DNA of 64,000 nucleotides from contig NZ_UNRA01000001.1 in the NCBI RefSeq assembly GCF_900537075.1, positions 828,190 to 892,189 of the forward strand, written 5' to 3'. The notes under the pieces are model-generated. The model did not search any database, was not told the DNA's origin, and saw only the letters and a list, made by a program, of their open reading frames with translations. Position numbers and translations under genes: made by a program. Of the stretch, positions 35,855-45,251 are shown piece after piece. Origin of the DNA: Tropicibacter sp. Alg240-R139 (GTDB taxonomy: Bacteria > Pseudomonadota > Alphaproteobacteria > Rhodobacterales > Rhodobacteraceae). How positions within the stretch are numbered: the stretch's first letter is position 1; each line of letters opens with the position of its first letter.

Positions 35855-37028
35855 GATGTTCACGGCCGCGTTCCTGCTGTTGTGGTTTGCCCTGCCGGGC
35901 TTCGCGCAAAGTAGTGGATTGAATGGCCCGTCCTCGGTGGGGGCAGAGTTGGACGGGGATGGCCTAACCGACCCACAGTTCCGCTCAAACTTTCCCAAGA
36001 ATATTGCGCCGGGTTGGTTTGCCTGGAAAGACAGGCTGGCCGAAAACGGGTTTCGTTTCAGCGTAGACTATCTGACTCTGGGCCAGTCATCGGATTCCAA
36101 CGTGGGCAACGGTCGTGCAGGTGGCGGCATTGCCCGGTTTTATGGGGCTTGGCAGGCGACGGACAATGGATCGCTGACGTTCAAAGTCGAGAACAGGCAC
36201 GCATATGGAACGGTTGCGCCGCAATTCCTGGGTCTAAACGGGGGTGCTTTATCGATCACCGGCACGGCCTTTAACGACAATGGTACCATGCTGACGAACC
36301 TGTTCTGGACCCAGCGTGCCGCAGATGGCGGCTGGACGCTGCAAGTCGGGCAGATCGATGTCACCGATTTTGTCGATGTCTACGGGTTGGTCAGCCCATA
36401 TACCGGATTTCAGAACCTGGCATTCAACACCAACCCGGCAATCAACGCACCGAACCCGGGCCTGGGGATTGCTGGGGGTATCAAACTGGGGGCAAACTTT
36501 TACGCGGTGGCCAGCGTGGCGGATGCCAATGCCGACCCTTCCAGCCCAGATTTCGACGTCTTTGACCACGGTGACCTCTTCAAGAGCCTCGAGATCGGCT
36601 ATACGTCAGGCTTTGATCGGATCTATTTCGACAACGTGCACCTGACCCTATGGCATGCAGATGCTGCAGATGATGGCAGCCGAGCCGAGGATTATGGCGC
36701 GGCCTTTTCCGCAGCCTGGTTTATCGACAATCAATGGATGCCGTTTGTGCGGGCGGGGTGGGCCAAAGGCACGGCAGCGCTTTACGAGCGGTCGTTTTCG
36801 ACTGGGATCGGGTATTATGGCCGCAACACGGATCTGGCGGGGCTTGGGTTGAACTGGGCAGAGGCGCGGGGCGTTCCGGGCACGCAGTTCACGACAGAGC
36901 TGTTCTACCGGTATTCCATCTCGCCGAATTTCCAGATTACACCTTCGGTGCAGTTCATCAATAATCCCCTGACCTCGGCACAAAGTGGCTTTGCTGTTCT
37001 AGGGCTGCGCGCGCGGGTGGTTTTCTGA
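35844..37028 (+). CDS. Outer-membrane carbohydrate-porin-like beta-barrel (OprB-type)
   Basis: The 394-residue protein has a signal peptide (MKTKMFTAAFLLLWFALPGF, cleavage after FAQ). Alternating hydrophobic strands, aromatic girdles and a C-terminal Phe (GLRARVVF) mark an outer-membrane barrel. GGIARFYGAWQATDNGSLTFK, QVGQIDVTDFVD and TELFYRYSISPNFQITPSVQF are typical of OprB-like porins. It overlaps DUF3299 by 11 bases and so is co-translated. With the exported amidohydrolase this suggests uptake of a compound through the outer membrane followed by periplasmic hydrolysis (inference). Confidence 0.85.
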   Translation: MKTKMFTAAFLLLWFALPGFAQSSGLNGPSSVGAELDGDGLTDPQFRSNFPKNIAPGWFAWKDRLAENGFRFSVDYLTLGQSSDSNVGNGRAGGGIARFYGAWQATDNGSLTFKVENRHAYGTVAPQFLGLNGGALSITGTAFNDNGTMLTNLFWTQRAADGGWTLQVGQIDVTDFVDVYGLVSPYTGFQNLAFNTNPAINAPNPGLGIAGGIKLGANFYAVASVADANADPSSPDFDVFDHGDLFKSLEIGYTSGFDRIYFDNVHLTLWHADAADDGSRAEDYGAAFSAAWFIDNQWMPFVRAGWAKGTAALYERSFSTGIGYYGRNTDLAGLGLNWAEARGVPGTQFTTELFYRYSISPNFQITPSVQFINNPLTSAQSGFAVLGLRARVVF

Positions 37029-37192
37029 CGCTGTTTGGTGGCAATAATGCGTGTTGAATCAATAGGCTCTCATCCTGACACTGCGATATTAAGAACACGC
37101 TCTAACATTCTGTAATTATGCGTCTTCCTTTTGAACGCCCAAATTGTTAACGCTTCCTCAATAAAAAAATAAATAGGCAGGCATACAGGCAG

Positions 37193-38257
37193 ATGAAAAC
37201 GGGCTTTCGTGGCACGTTCGTCATTTCCTGGTCGCAAACAGATCTCGACGGCCTTGAGGCCGCTCCACTGGACTCGCTTTCGGTGGGCGCAGTCTGGTCG
37301 TGGCACGGTGAGGCAGTGCGCGTGGATGGTCCCACGGGTTTGTTGCGATTGGATCATGCGGACGGTGAAGATGCGCTCAGAAAACGGGCCGCGCGTACAG
37401 TGCGGCGTCTGGTGGGCGCGGCAGTACAACATAGATCAGATGTGGACGAGATAGAATTCGACGAACCTTTGGCGGATCAGAGTTTTGTCGTCACCAATGG
37501 GGCACAGAGTTACACAATCACGGTCATTGATCCCGAAAACGGTGCAGCGCCGCTGTTGATGTTTCTAGATCAGATTCCGCCGCGCAACACAGATTTGTGG
37601 GTGGTGCATCATTCCCTTTCACCTTCGGAGCCCGCGCATGCAGATACCAGCGGGCGTGGGGTTATCTGTTTCACGCCTGGCACGCGCATCGCAACGCCCA
37701 CCGGCCCACGACTGGTCGAGGAGCTGCGCGAAGGCGATAAGGTGCAGACTCGCGATAGTGGTCCGCAGCAGATACAGTGGATCGGCCACCGCCGCATGAG
37801 TGGCGCGCGGCTGTTTGTCATGCCAAAGCTGCGCCCGGTTCGGTTGCGGATGGGGGCCTTGGGGATCGACCGTCCCGATGCTGAATTGCTGGTTTCACCC
37901 GAACACCGGATGCTGGTCAAAGGGGCGGCGGCGCAGGCGTTGTTCAACACCTCCGAGGTGCTGGTGCCCGCGCGTGAGTTGATCAATGGTTCGACAATCT
38001 CTGTTGATCTGACGGTGCGCCAGGTGACCTATATTCACTTGCTGCTACCCAGCCATCAGATCCTTTGGGCTAATGGCGTGGAAACCGAAAGTTTCCACCC
38101 GGCGAATGCATCCCTGACCTCACTTACGGACGAGGATAGGGTGCGACTGCTGGGGCAGATGCCGGGTCTTGAGGCGGACCCATATAGTTATGGTGGTTTC
38201 GCTCGTCGCAATCTGACGGACACCGAATCCGCGCTCTTGCGGCACGAGGCCGCTTGA
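37193..38257 (+). CDS. Hint (hedgehog/intein-fold) domain protein
   Basis: The 354-residue protein starts the Hint domain at about residue 160: ICFTPGTRIATPTGPRLVEEL carries the N-terminal nucleophile Cys, VSPEHRMLVKG the block-B His, and IHLLLPSHQILWANGVETESF the C-terminal block. The last block has no Asn-Cys/Ser junction, so it looks like a Hint domain that can make a thioester or cleave but not splice. The N-terminal 155 residues have no motif I know. Such proteins are abundant in Rhodobacterales and are often secreted. The upstream 160 bp are AT-rich. Confidence 0.85.
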   Translation: MKTGFRGTFVISWSQTDLDGLEAAPLDSLSVGAVWSWHGEAVRVDGPTGLLRLDHADGEDALRKRAARTVRRLVGAAVQHRSDVDEIEFDEPLADQSFVVTNGAQSYTITVIDPENGAAPLLMFLDQIPPRNTDLWVVHHSLSPSEPAHADTSGRGVICFTPGTRIATPTGPRLVEELREGDKVQTRDSGPQQIQWIGHRRMSGARLFVMPKLRPVRLRMGALGIDRPDAELLVSPEHRMLVKGAAAQALFNTSEVLVPARELINGSTISVDLTVRQVTYIHLLLPSHQILWANGVETESFHPANASLTSLTDEDRVRLLGQMPGLEADPYSYGGFARRNLTDTESALLRHEAA

Positions 38258-38283
38258 GCCCTCAGAAAACTTGCTAACTGTTG

Positions 38284-38311
38284 TTGACTCTGGAGGCCGC
38301 GCAGATATAAG
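38284..38311 (+). promoter_or_regulatory. Promoter of rpsD
   Basis: TTGACT (38284-38289), 16-bp spacer, TATAAG (38306-38311): a good sigma-70-type promoter. Transcription would start near 38318, leaving a leader of about 190 nt before the rpsD GTG, long enough for an RNA-based control element. Confidence 0.65.
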
Positions 38312-38508
38312 CGCGGCTTCATTGGTGTTGGTGGCCCTCGCAAGGGGATTCCTGTCATGTCTGCAAAGGCAAGAGGACAACGCCCTTTTAACGGCATAAC
38401 GGCCCATCCGCCAGTTGCCCCTGTTCGAGTTGAAGCGCGATTTCAGCCCGAAAAGTGGGAACCGGTTTTCGGAGCAAGCTGAAATGCCACTCATAAAGGA
38501 GATCAGCC

Positions 38509-39129
38509 GTGACAAAACGCACGTCTGCCAAGTACAAAATTGACCGCCGTATGGGCGAAAACATCTGGGGCCGTCCCAAGTCGCCGGTTAACCGTCGTGA
38601 ATATGGCCCCGGCCAGCACGGTCAGCGCCGCAAGGGCAAACTGTCCGACTTCGGTATCCAGCTGCGCGCCAAGCAGAAGCTCAAGGGTTACTACGGCGAC
38701 CTGACCGAAAAGCAATTCCGCCGCATCTATGCCGAAGCTGTTCGTGTGAACGGCGACACTGGTGAAAACCTCATCGGTCTGCTGGAGCGCCGCCTGGACG
38801 CGGTTGTTTACCGTGCCAAGTTCGTTGCAACCGTTTTCGCCGCACGTCAGTTCGTAAACCACGGCCACGTCAAAGTGAACGGCAAAAAGGTCAACATCCC
38901 CTCCTACCGCGTCAAAGAAGGCGACGTGATCGAGGTTCGCGACAAGTCCAAGCAGTTGGCATTTGTCATGGAAGCTGTTGGTCTGGCCGAGCGTGACGTT
39001 CCAGATTACATCGAAACCGACCACTCGAAAATGACCGCCACTTTCGTGCGCACCCCCGGTCTGGGCGACGTGCCGTACCCGGTTCTGATGGAACCGAACC
39101 TGGTCGTCGAATTCTACGCGAAGAACTAA
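38509..39129 (+). CDS. rpsD: 30S ribosomal protein S4
   Basis: The 206-residue protein begins at GTG 38509 with AAAGGAGATC upstream. [21 protein letters not shown] is the S4 N-terminus and the S4 RNA-binding fold covers about 95-160 ([35 protein letters not shown]). The CxxC zinc ligands of other S4 proteins are absent (C- form). It binds 16S rRNA early in 30S assembly. In many bacteria S4 also represses its own operon; here it is a single gene with a long leader and its own terminator. Confidence 0.97.
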   Translation: MTKRTSAKYKIDRRMGENIWGRPKSPVNRREYGPGQHGQRRKGKLSDFGIQLRAKQKLKGYYGDLTEKQFRRIYAEAVRVNGDTGENLIGLLERRLDAVVYRAKFVATVFAARQFVNHGHVKVNGKKVNIPSYRVKEGDVIEVRDKSKQLAFVMEAVGLAERDVPDYIETDHSKMTATFVRTPGLGDVPYPVLMEPNLVVEFYAKN

Positions 39130-39156
39130 GGTTCTTCGCAGTAGTCAGAGTTTTGA

Positions 39157-39186
39157 AAGAGCCGCTCCGATTGGGGCGGTTCTTTT
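39157..39186 (+). terminator. rpsD terminator
   Basis: A 12-bp stem (AAGAGCCGCTCC with GGGGCGGTTCTT, two G-T pairs), 4-nt loop, ending in a T run. It starts 28 bp after the rpsD stop. Confidence 0.85.
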
Positions 39187-39205
39187 CATTTATTCGGTCG
39201 ATTTT

Positions 39206-39263
39206 GGGGGCTCTGCCCCCGTCGCTGTGCTCCTCCCCCGGGATATTTTGAGCAAAAAGAAGA
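39206..39263. repeat. Rhodobacterales-type dispersed intergenic repeat
   Basis: The segment runs GGGGG-CTCTG-CCCCC (a 5-bp stem), GTCGCTGTGCTC, then CTCCCCCGGGATATTTTG and an A-rich AGAAG tail. I recognise this composite as a repeat seen in many Roseobacter-group genomes, from memory. Function unknown. The part CCCCC-GGGATATTTT resembles CCCCCTGAGGATACTT just before hisS. Confidence 0.55.
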
Positions 39264-39269
39264 GGAGGG

Positions 39270-39731
39270 TCAGAGCGGGAGAGGGCGGCTTTCGGCAATG
39301 GCTTCCATCGCGAAATACGACGTTACGCTGTCCAGTTCGACCTTTTCGATCAAGCGCTGATAGACCTGATCATAAGACGTCATATCCTCGGTCACGACCT
39401 TGAGCTGATAGTCGTAGTCGCCCCCGATGCGGTGGAAATCGACCACTTCGGGGATGGTCAGGACGTGGCTGCGAAAGGCCTGTAGCCATTCAGACGAATG
39501 ATGGCGGGTGCGCAGCATCACAAAGACCACCAGGTTCAGGCCCAGTTGTTGCCGGTCGATCCGCGCGGTAGAGCCTTGCAACACGCCGCTGTCGTTCAGC
39601 GCTTTCAGGCGCCGCCAGCAGGCGTTTTGAGACAGGCCGACGCGGTCGGCCAGTTCCCGTTGAGACAGGTTACCGTCTTTTTGCAGTTCGCGCAGCAAGC
39701 TGATGTCGATCTGATCGAGTATTTTCTTCAT
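39270..39731 (-). CDS. Lrp/AsnC-family transcriptional regulator
   Basis: The 153-residue protein has an N-terminal HTH (LLRELQKDGNLSQRELADRVGLSQNACWRRLKAL) and a C-terminal RAM ligand domain (VVFVMLRTRHHSSEWLQAF, RIGGDYDYQLKVV). Lrp-family proteins bind amino acids and control nearby amino-acid genes. It is divergent from the PLP-dependent enzyme over a 102-bp AT-rich spacer and probably controls it. Confidence 0.94.
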   Translation of the reverse strand: MKKILDQIDISLLRELQKDGNLSQRELADRVGLSQNACWRRLKALNDSGVLQGSTARIDRQQLGLNLVVFVMLRTRHHSSEWLQAFRSHVLTIPEVVDFHRIGGDYDYQLKVVTEDMTSYDQVYQRLIEKVELDSVTSYFAMEAIAESRPLPL

Positions 39732-39833
39732 TCTAAATCATATGACCCAAAAATCCTGAACAACAAGCAAAATCTGGGTAAGTTTCTTCACTTCGACAAT
39801 ATCACATTGGTCCATGTAATAGGAGCCAATGCC

Positions 39834-41249
39834 ATGACCCTGACCCATTTTCGCGAAACCATCGAAGCCTCCACTCACGACAACATCCTCGCGGATGGGC
39901 TGATCGGAGAGAATGTTCTGATTCCGGGTCTGCATGGGGACGTGCCGCTTGTTTACGCGGATTACGTCGCCTCGGGGCGGGCATTGAAACAGGTCGAGGA
40001 GTATGTGGCGACACATATCCTGCCGTTCTACGCCAACAGCCACACCGAGGCCTCTTATTGCGGTTCCTACATGACTCGGTTGCGTCGTGACGCGCGCGCC
40101 GAGATTGCCCGCCTGGGGGGCGCTACAGAAAAGGACGCGGTTATTTTCACCGGGTCCGGCGCAACGGCGGGTCTCAACCGGCTAGTCAACTTGATGGGAG
40201 TTGAGCAGGCTGACCGGCCGGTTGTACTGATTGGGCCGTATGAGCATCACTCTAACATTCTGCCCTGGCGCGAGAGCAAGGCTCAGGTGATCGAGATCCC
40301 CGAAGGGATCACAGGCGGCCCGGATCTCGCAGCGCTTGAGGCGGCACTGATCGAACACAAAGCGGCGGATCTGGTCATTGGCAGCTTTTCGGCCGCATCG
40401 AACGTGACCGGCATCATCACCGATCCCGACCCCGTAACCAGGTTGCTCAAGCGTTATGGCGCCTTGTCGGTTTGGGATTATGCAGGTGGCGGGCCGTATT
40501 TGCCTATGACAATGGGGCAGGGCGCGGTGCGCAAGGATGCTATCGTCGTCTCGCCTCACAAATTCCCCGGCGGTCCGGGGGCATCCGGCGTGTTGATCGT
40601 GAATAAGGCTGCTGTCAAACGAGATTGCCCCAGTTGGCCGGGCGGTGGGACTGTTTCTTTTGTCTCGCCTTGGGGGCACGATTATTCGGATGATCTTGCC
40701 GTGCGTGAAGAGGCCGGGACGCCCAACGTCATCGGAGACATCCGCGCAGCGCTGGCCTTTATCGTCAAAGATGTTGTGGGTGCTGACGAGATCGCAGCGC
40801 GTGAAGCGAAATACAACAAGATGGCTTTGGACGGCTGGGCCGACAACCCGCATCTGACGCTGCTGGGAACCGACGTCGGGCATCGCCTGCCGATCTTTTC
40901 CTTCCTTGTGCAGGATAAATCCGGCGCGCCGGTGCATCAGCAGCTATTCACCAGGATGCTCAGCGACATCTACGGCATTCAGGCCCGTGGCGGCTGTGCC
41001 TGTGCCGGGCCTTATGCGCACCGTCTGTTGGGCATCGACCATGAGATGTCGATGGCGCTGCATGCTGACCTTGAAGCCGGTCGCGAGTTGCAAAAGCCGG
41101 GCTGGGTGCGCTTAAACTTCTCTTATCTGATGGATGAAGGAACAGCTCAGTTCATCATCGACAGCGTCAACGATCTGTCGCGCCGAACCGAAGAATACGC
41201 GCCGTTCTACAACGTTGATCCCACCACCGCGCGGTTCAAGGCAGCGTGA
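39834..41249 (+). CDS. Class V aminotransferase / cysteine-desulfurase-like PLP enzyme
   Basis: The 471-residue protein starts at ATG 39834 with AGGAG eight bases upstream. VSPHKFPGGPG places the PLP Lys at residue 243, DYAGGG holds the Asp contacting PLP, and GGCACAGPYAHRLLG has Cys388 at the place of the desulfurase cysteine loop, although the loop differs from SufS/IscS. FANSHTEASYCGSYMTRLR lies near the substrate. It may act on cysteine, kynurenine or another beta-substituted amino acid; substrate not assignable. Divergent from an Lrp regulator. Confidence 0.85.
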   Translation: MTLTHFRETIEASTHDNILADGLIGENVLIPGLHGDVPLVYADYVASGRALKQVEEYVATHILPFYANSHTEASYCGSYMTRLRRDARAEIARLGGATEKDAVIFTGSGATAGLNRLVNLMGVEQADRPVVLIGPYEHHSNILPWRESKAQVIEIPEGITGGPDLAALEAALIEHKAADLVIGSFSAASNVTGIITDPDPVTRLLKRYGALSVWDYAGGGPYLPMTMGQGAVRKDAIVVSPHKFPGGPGASGVLIVNKAAVKRDCPSWPGGGTVSFVSPWGHDYSDDLAVREEAGTPNVIGDIRAALAFIVKDVVGADEIAAREAKYNKMALDGWADNPHLTLLGTDVGHRLPIFSFLVQDKSGAPVHQQLFTRMLSDIYGIQARGGCACAGPYAHRLLGIDHEMSMALHADLEAGRELQKPGWVRLNFSYLMDEGTAQFIIDSVNDLSRRTEEYAPFYNVDPTTARFKAA

Positions 41250-41313
41250 GGGTTTTGGCGCTTTTCTACAAAGGGTGAGAGGGGTATGAGGGGCTATCCA
41301 AGGGAGCCCTGAC

Positions 41314-42399
41314 ATGAACAAACTCACCCCGCAGCCTGGCATCATGGACATCGCCCTGTACCAAGGGGGGGCGGCCCATGTGAAGGGCGTCGAGAATGTC
41401 ATCAAGCTCAGCTCGAACGAGAACCCGTTCGGACCAAGCCCCAAGGCGATAGAGGCTGTGCGCGACAGCGCGGCAGACCTGCATCGCTATCCCAACACAG
41501 ATCATGGCCCGTTGCGGGCGGCCATTGGCGCGCAGCATGGGCTGGACCCTGAGCGGATCATTTGCGGCGTCGGCAGTGACGAGGTGTTGCAATTTGTGGT
41601 GCAGTGCTATGCCGGTGTGGCCGACGAGGTGATCTATACCGAGCATGGGTTTTCCATGTACCCCATCCTGGCCCGTGCCGCAGGTGCAGTGCCGGTGCAG
41701 GTGTCCGAGAAGGATCGGATGGTTGATGTGGACGCTATTTTGGGGTCGTGCAATGACCGCACGCGGGTGGTGTTCCTGACCAATCCGGGCAATCCGACCT
41801 CGACCATGATCCCCGAAACAGAGGTTATGCGCCTTGCTGCAGGTCTGCCAGATCATGTGATCCTGGTGGTCGATGGGGCCTATACCGAATATGTCGATGG
41901 CTTTGACGGCGGCGCAGCCGTGGTCGATGCCCATGACAACGTGATCATGACGCGCACGTTTTCCAAGATTTACGGATTGGGTGGCATGCGCGTCGGGTGG
42001 GGCTATGCGCCCAAGTCGATCATTGATGTGCTGAACCGCGTGCGCCAGCCCTTTAACCTGTCCGCAACTGCTCTGGCTGCTGCTGAGGCCGCAGTGCGTG
42101 ACCAAGGATACGTTGAGCACTGTCAGTCAGAAAACACGCGCCTGCGCGGCTGGCTGGCTGACGAACTGGCAAAACTTGGGGTGTTGTCGGACGCATCGCA
42201 CACAAATTTCATACTCGCCCGCTTTGCCGATCAAGCGGAGGCCGACGCCTGTGACGCGCATTTTCAGCAGCAGGGGTTGATCGTGCGGCGGGTGGCTGGC
42301 TACAACCTTCCTACTGCCCTGCGGATCACCGTGGGCGATGAAGCGGCCTGCCGTCGTGTTGTGCGGGCGATTACCGAGTTCAAGGAGCGTACCCAATGA
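41314..42399 (+). CDS. hisC: Histidinol-phosphate aminotransferase (possibly also aromatic)
   Basis: The 361-residue class I/II aminotransferase has [17 protein letters not shown] at the N-terminus and [16 protein letters not shown] with PLP Lys218. The family transfers nitrogen between glutamate and imidazole-acetol phosphate; many HisC proteins also accept aromatic oxo acids. It overlaps a prephenate dehydrogenase gene by 4 bases, which makes a role in tyrosine/phenylalanine synthesis likely here. A second, more typical his cluster (hisSZG) is 11 kb away. Confidence 0.92.
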   Translation: MNKLTPQPGIMDIALYQGGAAHVKGVENVIKLSSNENPFGPSPKAIEAVRDSAADLHRYPNTDHGPLRAAIGAQHGLDPERIICGVGSDEVLQFVVQCYAGVADEVIYTEHGFSMYPILARAAGAVPVQVSEKDRMVDVDAILGSCNDRTRVVFLTNPGNPTSTMIPETEVMRLAAGLPDHVILVVDGAYTEYVDGFDGGAAVVDAHDNVIMTRTFSKIYGLGGMRVGWGYAPKSIIDVLNRVRQPFNLSATALAAAEAAVRDQGYVEHCQSENTRLRGWLADELAKLGVLSDASHTNFILARFADQAEADACDAHFQQQGLIVRRVAGYNLPTALRITVGDEAACRRVVRAITEFKERTQ

Positions 42400-43316
42400 G
42401 CCAGGTTTACGACCGCGTCGCGTTGATCGGCCTGGGCCTGATCGCGTCGTCTATGTTCTGGGCGATCAAGCGTGCAGGGCTGGCAGGCGAAGTGACGGGC
42501 TATTCGCGCTCTGCCAAGACCCGCGACACCGCGCGCCAGATCGGGCTATGTGATCGTGTCTGTGACAGCGCGATTGAGGCAGTCAAAGACGCGGACCTTG
42601 TGGTGCTCTGTGTGCCGGTCGGAGCGATGGAAGCCGTGGCGCAAGAAATTTCGGGCGCGCTGAATCCCGGCGCGACTGTGACGGACGTGGGGTCGGTTAA
42701 ACGCCACGTGATCCAAAGCGTGGCGCCATACATCCCCGAGGGTGTGCATTTCGTACCCGCACACCCGTTGGCCGGAACCGAGCATTCGGGACCCGAAAGC
42801 GGTTTTGCCGAGCTTTATGACAACCGTTGGTGCCTGCTGGTTCCGGCCGAAGGGTCGGACCGGGGCGCGGTCAAAAAACTACGGTCCTTGTGGGAAGGTA
42901 TGGGCGCCAACGTCGAAGAAATGGACGCTGATCACCATGACTTGGTCCTTTCGGTGACCAGCCACGCGCCGCACCTGATTGCCTATACTATGGTTGGGGT
43001 CGCCGATGACCTGAGCCGCGTGACCGACAGCGAGGTGATCAAATACTCGGCCGCCGGTTTCCGCGATTTCACCCGGATCGCCGCGTCAGATCCAACCATG
43101 TGGCGCGATGTGTTCCTGACAAACAAAGACGCCACGTTGGAAATTCTGGGTCGGTTCACTGAAGAGCTTTTTGCGCTTCAGCGGGCCATTCGGACAGGCG
43201 ATGGCGAACAACTGTTCGACTACTTCACCCGAACCCGCGCGATCCGGCGCGGTATCATCGAGGCGGGGCAGGACACCGACGCGCCCGACTTTGGCCGCGG
43301 GAAAGCGTCACAATGA
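42396..43316 (+). CDS. Prephenate/arogenate dehydrogenase
   Basis: The 306-residue protein has an N-terminal Rossmann motif [21 protein letters not shown] and [19 protein letters not shown], the TyrA/TyrC signature, with [12 protein letters not shown] on the dimer helix. It oxidatively decarboxylates prephenate (or arogenate) with NAD(P)+ towards tyrosine. No chorismate mutase or ACT domain is fused. Both ends overlap neighbours by 4 bases (hisC and the extensin-family gene). Confidence 0.94.
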   Translation: MSQVYDRVALIGLGLIASSMFWAIKRAGLAGEVTGYSRSAKTRDTARQIGLCDRVCDSAIEAVKDADLVVLCVPVGAMEAVAQEISGALNPGATVTDVGSVKRHVIQSVAPYIPEGVHFVPAHPLAGTEHSGPESGFAELYDNRWCLLVPAEGSDRGAVKKLRSLWEGMGANVEEMDADHHDLVLSVTSHAPHLIAYTMVGVADDLSRVTDSEVIKYSAAGFRDFTRIAASDPTMWRDVFLTNKDATLEILGRFTEELFALQRAIRTGDGEQLFDYFTRTRAIRRGIIEAGQDTDAPDFGRGKASQ

Positions 43317-44185
43317 TCGCTCGGGCGCTCTTTCCTGCAACTTTGGCAACGGTGCTTTGTGCCCTGCCGGTTGCAGCGACGGCGCCCGAAACCTCGCTTA
43401 GACCTCAAGCACGCGCCACTCAATCCGTGGCCGTGTCGGCAGCCGTGCAAGAGGCATCCGTCCAGGTGGCCGCAGCCGAAGCGGCAACTTTTGTTGTCAG
43501 CAGTCGGGCCCGGCCAGTGTCACGCCCGGTGTCCGATCAATTGGTTCAAGTGGCCGCACGCCCTGCGGATTTGCCATCGTTGGGGCCTGACGTGTCGTTG
43601 CGCCCTTACTTGCGGCCCAAAGCGGTCGAGGAAGAAGCGTTCTTCAAGAGACGTAAGAAACGCAAGGGTTCGGTCTGCGGGAATATCGAAATCCAAGGGC
43701 AGGCGGCTGGGGACATTCCGGGTAAGATCCGTGGATGTGGCATTGATGATGCAGTGCGCGTGACGTCGGTTTCAGGCGTGCGACTAAGCCGCCCGTCTCT
43801 GATGACCTGCGACACAGCACGCAGCCTGAACAAGTGGGTTGATCGCAGTGTCATCCCAACGTTCCGGCGCCGTGGTCCCGTCGTGGAACTCAAGGTAGCG
43901 GCCCACTATTCCTGTCGAACCCGCAACAACAGGCCAGGTGCCAAGATTTCCGAGCATGGCAAGGGCAAAGCCATCGACATTTCGGCCTTTCGCATGAAGG
44001 ACGGCGAAGAGATCACCGTGCTTGATGGTTGGAAACGTGGTTCAACCCGCAAGATGCTGCGCCGGGTGTGGAAAGCAGCCTGCGGTCCGTTCGGGACGGT
44101 TTTGGGCCCCAACGCCGACCGCTATCACCGCGATCACTTTCACTTGGATACGGCCCGTCACCGGGGTGGCTCTTACTGCCGCTAA
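43313..44185 (+). CDS. Exported extensin-family protein (D-Ala-D-Ala peptidase-like fold)
   Basis: The 290-residue protein has a signal peptide ([20 protein letters not shown], cleavage after ATA). After a low-complexity linker (about 25-110), the extensin_C domain begins at GSVCGNIEIQG. SEHGKGKAIDISAF and HFHLDTARH give an HxxxxxxD...HxH pattern like M15 peptidases (VanY type), so a zinc-dependent peptidoglycan peptidase is possible. It overlaps the dehydrogenase gene and its stop overlaps the convergent DUF2125 stop (CTAA at 44182-44185). Confidence 0.85.
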   Translation: MIARALFPATLATVLCALPVAATAPETSLRPQARATQSVAVSAAVQEASVQVAAAEAATFVVSSRARPVSRPVSDQLVQVAARPADLPSLGPDVSLRPYLRPKAVEEEAFFKRRKKRKGSVCGNIEIQGQAAGDIPGKIRGCGIDDAVRVTSVSGVRLSRPSLMTCDTARSLNKWVDRSVIPTFRRRGPVVELKVAAHYSCRTRNNRPGAKISEHGKGKAIDISAFRMKDGEEITVLDGWKRGSTRKMLRRVWKAACGPFGTVLGPNADRYHRDHFHLDTARHRGGSYCR

Positions 44186-45183
44186 CGCAGGATTAATCGC
44201 GGGGAAGGGCCGATGGGCAAAGGCCCAAGGGCGACAAAACCATCGCGGAAATTCAACTGCACATCCAACGCGCTTGGGTTACCGCCCAGGCTGGCCAGCA
44301 TGTTCAGAACACGTTCGGCGGGATCAACGGCTTTTGACGGAATCGCGCCAGCAGCCTCGGCCATGGCCAGCATCTCGCGCCAGTTCTCGGCCTTCAGGGC
44401 TATCTCTCCGGTCGGTATACCTTGCGCATCCACGGTCAGTTTACCTGCCGCGAACAGGCGCAATTCGCCCCAGTGCAGTTCGGCCAGTTTCAAATCAATC
44501 GCCACCGGCTGGGGGCGCATTTCTTCAAGCGCGCTGCGGTCCCATTGCTTGTCGAACTCAATGGCAGTGTCCAATTTCAACGCATCAAAACTGCGCGGCA
44601 ATACGGCTGAGCTTGCCAGCACCCGGCGAATTTCCTCGCCCGGCGTGAAATCGGCCGCGTCCACGGTGATCTGATAGGTTTCGGGCTGCTCGGCCTGGAC
44701 CATCGACAATGTCAAATCCCCAGCATTGGCGACGGGTCCCTTGGGGCTGGAAATCGCCCACTGACCGGCAGTCAGTGCAAGCCGGTCCAAAGCCAGGGCG
44801 ATGCCCGGATGCAGATGCAAGTCTGCCTGCATGTTCTGCGCTTCGATGACCAGCGTTTGGTCAAAATACGACAAGCGTTGCGGTGTCGGTGCAAACCGGA
44901 GTGTCTGACGACCGGGCCAGATCGCGGGGCTGTCCAACTCTAGCCAATCGGCCTGCCAGGCGGCGCCAGTGGTGGGATCAGCCAGCGCAGGGCTGGTTAT
45001 CATCGTGCGGTGCCGGGAGGGATAGCCCGAGGTCTCGACGGCAGCATAATCCGCCTGCCAGCCGCGCGCTCCTTGTGTGGCAAACCAGCCCTCGATCCCG
45101 GAACGCAGGCCAAATCCCGCGATGTACCAGTAGGCTGACCACAGCAAACCCAGAACAATGACCACTCGTATCAGCCGCAGCAT
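44182..45183 (-). CDS. DUF2125 protein
   Basis: From the ATG at 45183 (AAGGGG about nine bases upstream) it has 333 residues. An N-terminal membrane anchor (LIRVVIVLGLLWSAYWYIAGF) is followed by a repetitive periplasmic beta-structure typical of DUF2125, an alphaproteobacterial family of unknown function. SGYPSRHRTMITSPAL and the GPLPIGPSPRLI C-terminus are characteristic. It is divergent from the ChaC-like gene by 68 bp. Confidence 0.85.
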   Translation of the reverse strand: MLRLIRVVIVLGLLWSAYWYIAGFGLRSGIEGWFATQGARGWQADYAAVETSGYPSRHRTMITSPALADPTTGAAWQADWLELDSPAIWPGRQTLRFAPTPQRLSYFDQTLVIEAQNMQADLHLHPGIALALDRLALTAGQWAISSPKGPVANAGDLTLSMVQAEQPETYQITVDAADFTPGEEIRRVLASSAVLPRSFDALKLDTAIEFDKQWDRSALEEMRPQPVAIDLKLAELHWGELRLFAAGKLTVDAQGIPTGEIALKAENWREMLAMAEAAGAIPSKAVDPAERVLNMLASLGGNPSALDVQLNFRDGFVALGPLPIGPSPRLILR

Positions 45184-45251
45184 GTGCAAAGGCCCCTTTT
45201 TCCTGCCCGTGTTTTGATGTTTATAGGTCGAAACAGGCAAGGACCAGCACC

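Noticed and set aside
37193..38257. Intein
   Set aside because: The Hint domain sits at the C-terminal end of the protein, has no C-terminal splice residues and no flanking extein or homing endonuclease.
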